This document shows positions 61,022-64,000 of a stretch of DNA of 64,000 nt, piece by piece (the stretch's first letter is position 1; each line of letters begins with the position of its first letter). The stretch is from Sulfurimonas denitrificans DSM 1251. Its GTDB lineage: Bacteria; Campylobacterota; Campylobacteria; Campylobacterales; Sulfurimonadaceae. A program made the translations under genes and the position numbers. The notes beneath the pieces are model-generated. The model searched no databases. It saw nothing but the letters and a program-made list of their open reading frames with translations, and was not told where the DNA came from. Where the stretch lies: NCBI RefSeq assembly GCF_000012965.1, contig NC_007575.1, positions 806,001 through 870,000 of the forward strand, in the 5' to 3' direction.

Positions 61022-61327
61022 ATGAATAAAGATGCATATAAACAAAAAATAGAGGCTGAGTTGGAGTTAGTCAAGGCTAATCTGGCGGCATTAAAAGCAA
61101 AAGCCAAAGGTGCTACTGCTGATATGCGAATCAATTATTCCCAAGAGATTGAGACCATAGAAAGCAACTACGCCATAGTGAAATCAAAGCTTGGCGAGTT
61201 AGCTGATGTCGGTGAAGATGCATGGGAACATCTCAAAAATGATATTGAAAACAGTTGGAATTCACTTCGCGCATATACAAAAAAAATTCCTGATAATATA
61301 AACGAAATAAAAAAAGGTCTCAAATGA
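61022..61327 (+). CDS. Coiled-coil protein, possibly stress related
   Basis: 101 aa, soluble and helical. The N-terminal 40 residues form a coiled coil (IEAELELVKANLAALKAKAK), followed by a second helix pair and a segment WEHLKNDIENSWNSLR, typical of small coiled-coil proteins that often accompany entericidin-like lipoproteins. Its stop overlaps the next start (ATGA). AAAGGAAAG precedes the ATG. Confidence 0.65.
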   Translation: MNKDAYKQKIEAELELVKANLAALKAKAKGATADMRINYSQEIETIESNYAIVKSKLGELADVGEDAWEHLKNDIENSWNSLRAYTKKIPDNINEIKKGLK

Positions 61328-61488
61328 AAAAGAGTCTAATATTCATAGTGCTTCTGTTCGTGGTACTAATGGCAAGTGGTTGTAGTTCAACATGGCAAGG
61401 TGCAAAAAAAGATACAAAAGACAATGCCCAGTGGAGCAAAGACAAGGTCAATGACGGTGCTAAGTACATAGAGAAAAAAACCGATTGA
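61324..61488 (+). CDS. Small entericidin-like lipoprotein
   Basis: 54 aa with a lipoprotein signal, MKKSLIFIVLLFVVLMASGC (lipobox ASGC, Cys 20), then a short charged helix (STWQGAKKDTKDNAQWSKD). The size, and the G-x-KKD-x-KD pattern after the Cys, resemble EcnA/EcnB-type lipoproteins. It is translationally coupled to the coiled-coil gene by an ATGA overlap and followed by a perfect hairpin. Confidence 0.7.
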   Translation: MKKSLIFIVLLFVVLMASGCSSTWQGAKKDTKDNAQWSKDKVNDGAKYIEKKTD

Positions 61489-61510
61489 TTTTAAGTTGTG
61501 TGAGTTTTAG

Positions 61511-61547
61511 ATATATAAGTTGAGTAAAATATACTCAACTTATATAT
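61511..61547. terminator. 16-bp perfect hairpin between convergent genes
   Basis: ATATATAAGTTGAGTA pairs with TACTCAACTTATATAT across a 5-nt loop. It lies after the lipoprotein gene and before the end of the convergent GGDEF gene. Confidence 0.7.
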
Positions 61548-61588
61548 ATTAAAACACCCTATGAACAGACAAACTTTGATTTTCTAAA

Positions 61589-63052
61589 TTAAAGAGACAC
61601 AACCCTATTTCTTCCAGTAGCTTTAGCCTTGTATAGAGCGTCATCAACTCTTTTTATAAAAACAGTCGAATCGTCGTTACTATTAAACTCTGAAACACCT
61701 AAACTTATTGTCTTTTGACCAACTTTGTCAAATCTATACTCTTGCACTTTTTTTCTAATATTCTGTGCGACTATAGTAGCTTGATTTAAGTTTGTCTCAG
61801 GAAGCAGAATTATGAACTCTTCTCCTCCCCATCTTCCAAAGATATCTGATTCTCTAATATTCTTAGAAATAATATCAACTAGACTTAATATGACTTCATC
61901 TCCCACTTGATGTCCATATTTATCATTAACCTCTTTAAAATGGTCTATATCAATCATGATTAAGGCTAAACTATTGTTATATCTTTTTGATTTAATAGTC
62001 TCTTTTGATATAAATTCATCGATTATGCGCCTATTGAAAATGTTAGTTAAAGAGTCTTTAGAGGCTAAATTATTTAATTTTTGATTAGCTTCCATTAATG
62101 ATTTTGTTTTTTCTTTAACCATATTCTCAAGGTTTTTATTTAACTCCTCTAGCTTTGCCTTAGATTCATTTATCTCTTGATGGAGAACACCAAAAAATAG
62201 GGTTGTAATTACAAGAATTGCTATAAACTCCTGCAGGTATATAGTAGTTCCCTTTAGTCCAAAGATTGAAAAAGGTCCTAAGCCACTTGACGTGTAATAG
62301 ATGGCAATAGATGTAATTAGTAGAGCCATTATCATACCTGGGAGCACTCCTTGTTTATAAACTATCCATAAAAGAAGTAAAACAAAAAGCAGAGGTGTTG
62401 TAGGTAGCATAAAGTTTATATCTGTAAAAGAAAAAAGTACTATTGCTAGATAGATACTCAAGAGTGCTATGGATATATTTTGTATATTAAAATCATAATT
62501 CTTCAATGATTTATAGTTTTCCTTTAATAAAACCATAATTGGAGTTAAGAGTAAAATACCTATAGAATCTCCAAAAAACCAAATGCGCCAAAATTCAAAG
62601 AACGTTGTTTGTGTGTCTATTTGCGTGTGATATACGATAGCGCCAAATAAAGCACTCATAGCTGGCATCAGAGTTAATCCTATTAAAAAAAATAGTAATA
62701 CATATTTAGTATTTGTAAATCCTGCACCATCGTTTGAAGATAGTTTTTTAATAATATATGCGCCAAACATTGTTTCAAAAAGATTGATAAATGAAAACTG
62801 CAAGGCTTGAATAAGGGTAAATACCTGATAGTCAGCAACAATTTCAGCAACAATAAAAAATGGTATGTAATATTTCCACTCTTTTATATTTTTCATCAAA
62901 AAAAGTGCTAGTAATAGAGAGTTTGGAAACCATGCAATAGCTATACCTGAGGGCATTGTAACAAATTGAATACTCATTACACCAAGGATTATGTAAGTAA
63001 GTGATAGCGCTAAGAGGAGAAAAATATTTTTTAAATTTAAATAATAGTGCAT
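61589..63052 (-). CDS. MASE1-GGDEF diguanylate cyclase
   Basis: 487 aa. Residues 1-285 hold about eight transmembrane helices of MASE1 type (PSGIAIAWFPNSLLLALFL in the first part). A coiled-coil linker (about 290-325) leads to a GGDEF domain (about 330-487) with NIFNRRIIDEF, MIDIDHFKEVND and the active-site GRWGGEEFIILLPET. The A-site GGEEF is intact, so it should make cyclic di-GMP. No EAL domain is present. The response regulator gene upstream is co-directional, 26 bp away. Confidence 0.93.
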   Translation of the reverse strand: MHYYLNLKNIFLLLALSLTYIILGVMSIQFVTMPSGIAIAWFPNSLLLALFLMKNIKEWKYYIPFFIVAEIVADYQVFTLIQALQFSFINLFETMFGAYIIKKLSSNDGAGFTNTKYVLLFFLIGLTLMPAMSALFGAIVYHTQIDTQTTFFEFWRIWFFGDSIGILLLTPIMVLLKENYKSLKNYDFNIQNISIALLSIYLAIVLFSFTDINFMLPTTPLLFVLLLLWIVYKQGVLPGMIMALLITSIAIYYTSSGLGPFSIFGLKGTTIYLQEFIAILVITTLFFGVLHQEINESKAKLEELNKNLENMVKEKTKSLMEANQKLNNLASKDSLTNIFNRRIIDEFISKETIKSKRYNNSLALIMIDIDHFKEVNDKYGHQVGDEVILSLVDIISKNIRESDIFGRWGGEEFIILLPETNLNQATIVAQNIRKKVQEYRFDKVGQKTISLGVSEFNSNDDSTVFIKRVDDALYKAKATGRNRVVSL

Positions 63053-63078
63053 AGTCGTTTTAAATTCCTCAAATAATT

Positions 63079-63888
63079 TTAGTTAAAATGTGGAACTATT
63101 CTATAGCCTATTCCATAAACGCTCTCTATGCAGTTAAAAGATATTTTTTTTCTAAGTTTTGAGACAAGTTTTCTTATGTTTATAATGTCTAACGTTTCAT
63201 TGAGTAGATCATACTGTTTTGTGATATCGTCATTTGAGTATATTTTTCCTATATTGTCTGTAAGTATTTGTAAAAATATAATCTCATACTTTGTTAGCGT
63301 AACCATATCATTATCAACCAGTAAAATATTTGTCTCTTTGTCAAACGTACAAAGACCAGCCAATTTTATAAGAGAAGGAGTTTGAAAACTGTTTTTTTGT
63401 TCATTTTTTAAAATTATCTTTTTTGTTGTTTTTAATAATACTTTCATTAAATCTTGATAGTCAATAGGTTTTTTTATAAATTGCTCGATACCTAAATTTA
63501 TAAGTGGAAGTAAATATTTTGAATTATCAAAAGCAGATAAAATTATTATAATCTGGTCTGAATTTATAGCATAAATATTTTCAACTAGATCAACACCATT
63601 TAAACGCGGCATTTGGATGTCTGAGAGGACTATATCGTAATATTTAAGTTCATTTTTATGAAACTCTTTGTACTTCTTTAATGCGTCTTCACCATTTTTT
63701 GAGCCATCAACTGTATCAAAAAATTTTTTTAAAATCTCTTTTGTGTTTTCTCGTAAATCGTCATGGTCCTCAACAAGCAGAATAGAAAGTTGTTTTGTAT
63801 TAGCTAATAACTTTTTTGAGCTCAAGTATGACTCACTTTTTATATCAATTTTAAATTTTATTATAGCTGTTATTGATTCTATATTCAA
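63079..63888 (-). CDS. Response regulator with winged-helix output domain
   Basis: 269 aa. The receiver (about 32-155) has VEDHDD, the phospho-acceptor Asp in DIVLSDIQMPRLNG, and Lys in FIKKPIDY. The output domain (about 170-265) is OmpR-like: LTKYEIIFLQILTDNIGKIYS then LRKKISFNCIESVYGIGYRI. The first about 30 residues are an unusual extension. It probably controls or partners the cyclase gene downstream. No kinase gene is adjacent. Confidence 0.88.
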   Translation of the reverse strand: MNIESITAIIKFKIDIKSESYLSSKKLLANTKQLSILLVEDHDDLRENTKEILKKFFDTVDGSKNGEDALKKYKEFHKNELKYYDIVLSDIQMPRLNGVDLVENIYAINSDQIIIILSAFDNSKYLLPLINLGIEQFIKKPIDYQDLMKVLLKTTKKIILKNEQKNSFQTPSLIKLAGLCTFDKETNILLVDNDMVTLTKYEIIFLQILTDNIGKIYSNDDITKQYDLLNETLDIINIRKLVSKLRKKISFNCIESVYGIGYRIVPHFN

Positions 63889-63921
63889 TATAATAAGGTA
63901 CTATTGCAAAAAAAGGGTTAC

Positions 63922-64000
63922 ATGATGAAACTTATAATAAATGGTAAAACAGAAGAGTTTGAGGATAAAATAACTTTAGAGAAGCTTTTAGATAAATTAG
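63922..64000 (+). CDS. thiS: ThiS-like sulfur carrier protein, 5' part
   Basis: Only 26 codons are in the window: MMKLIINGKTEEFEDKITLE and onwards. The opening (I-N-G-K...-T-L..LL) is the standard ThiS beta-grasp start. AAAAGGG lies upstream. It would carry sulfur for thiazole synthesis; the C-terminal Gly-Gly is beyond the edge. Confidence 0.7.
   Translation, partial: MMKLIINGKTEEFEDKITLEKLLDKL

Overview
The window is an AT-rich bacterial chromosome segment. It most resembles a Campylobacterota (epsilonproteobacterial) sulfur or hydrogen oxidiser of the Sulfurimonas type. The reasons are the selenium-dependent formate dehydrogenase locus with fdhT/fdhU-type accessory genes, A/T-rich promoters with a clear TATAAT box and usually no -35 box, and the styles of the FtsEX, TrmB, RsmH and CinA proteins. 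The genus is an inference from gene style; no rRNA is present to confirm it.

Layout. (1) 1-24477 is mostly core chromosome: the 3' end of an integron-type integrase, ileS, a cinA-like gene, a six-tRNA array (Lys, Asp, Val, Glu, Val, Asp), rodA, an rluD-type gene, a fibronectin-III lipoprotein, trmB-ftsE-ftsX-envC-like, thrC, proC/proA, an operon behind a perfect FNR-type box (DUF2249-like, 12-TM protein, DUF59), a membrane-anchored response regulator, rsmH-ftsL-like and an RND pump. (2) 24433-40858 is a 16.4-kb element integrated into the 3' half of a CAT-anticodon tRNA and bounded by 49-bp direct repeats. It carries integrase, excisionase-like, iteron-bearing replication protein, CI-like repressor, relaxase, ribbon-helix-helix accessory protein, a TraG-like protein, several toxin-antitoxin genes and a candidate type I toxin-antitoxin locus. 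It has no other type IV secretion genes, so it looks mobilizable rather than self-transmissible. (3) 40911-59620 is a formate/selenium island: NifS-like gene, fdhD, cytochrome b, Fe-S subunit, selenocysteine-containing fdhA, Tat protein, TorD-like chaperone, large ferredoxin, a divergent binding protein/histidine kinase/response regulator set, fdhU/fdhT, selenocysteine-containing selD, tRNA-Sec, selA and selB. (4) 59621-60360 is decayed DNA with remnants of a MetY-type and a CysK-type gene and a stray 22-bp tRNA fragment. (5) 60505-64000 holds small envelope-type proteins, a MASE1-GGDEF cyclase, a response regulator and the start of thiS.

How the genes work together. The island encodes a periplasmic selenoprotein formate dehydrogenase with its Fe-S and cytochrome b partners, its maturation factors (FdhD, chaperone, Tat protein), the selenium supply and Sec machinery (FdhTU, SelD, SelA, SelB, tRNA-Sec), and a likely dedicated sensory system. 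Two near-identical 20-bp palindromes lie in the two divergent intergenic regions of the island and suggest common control.

The most unusual content is in the integrated element: a 19-residue hydrophobic peptide gene preceded by a predicted small RNA complementary to it; a 9-bp iteron that encodes two different peptide repeats in two frames of the replication gene and recurs as a 203-bp inverted copy at the other end; and a 15-bp motif repeated in the leaders of five element genes on both strands.
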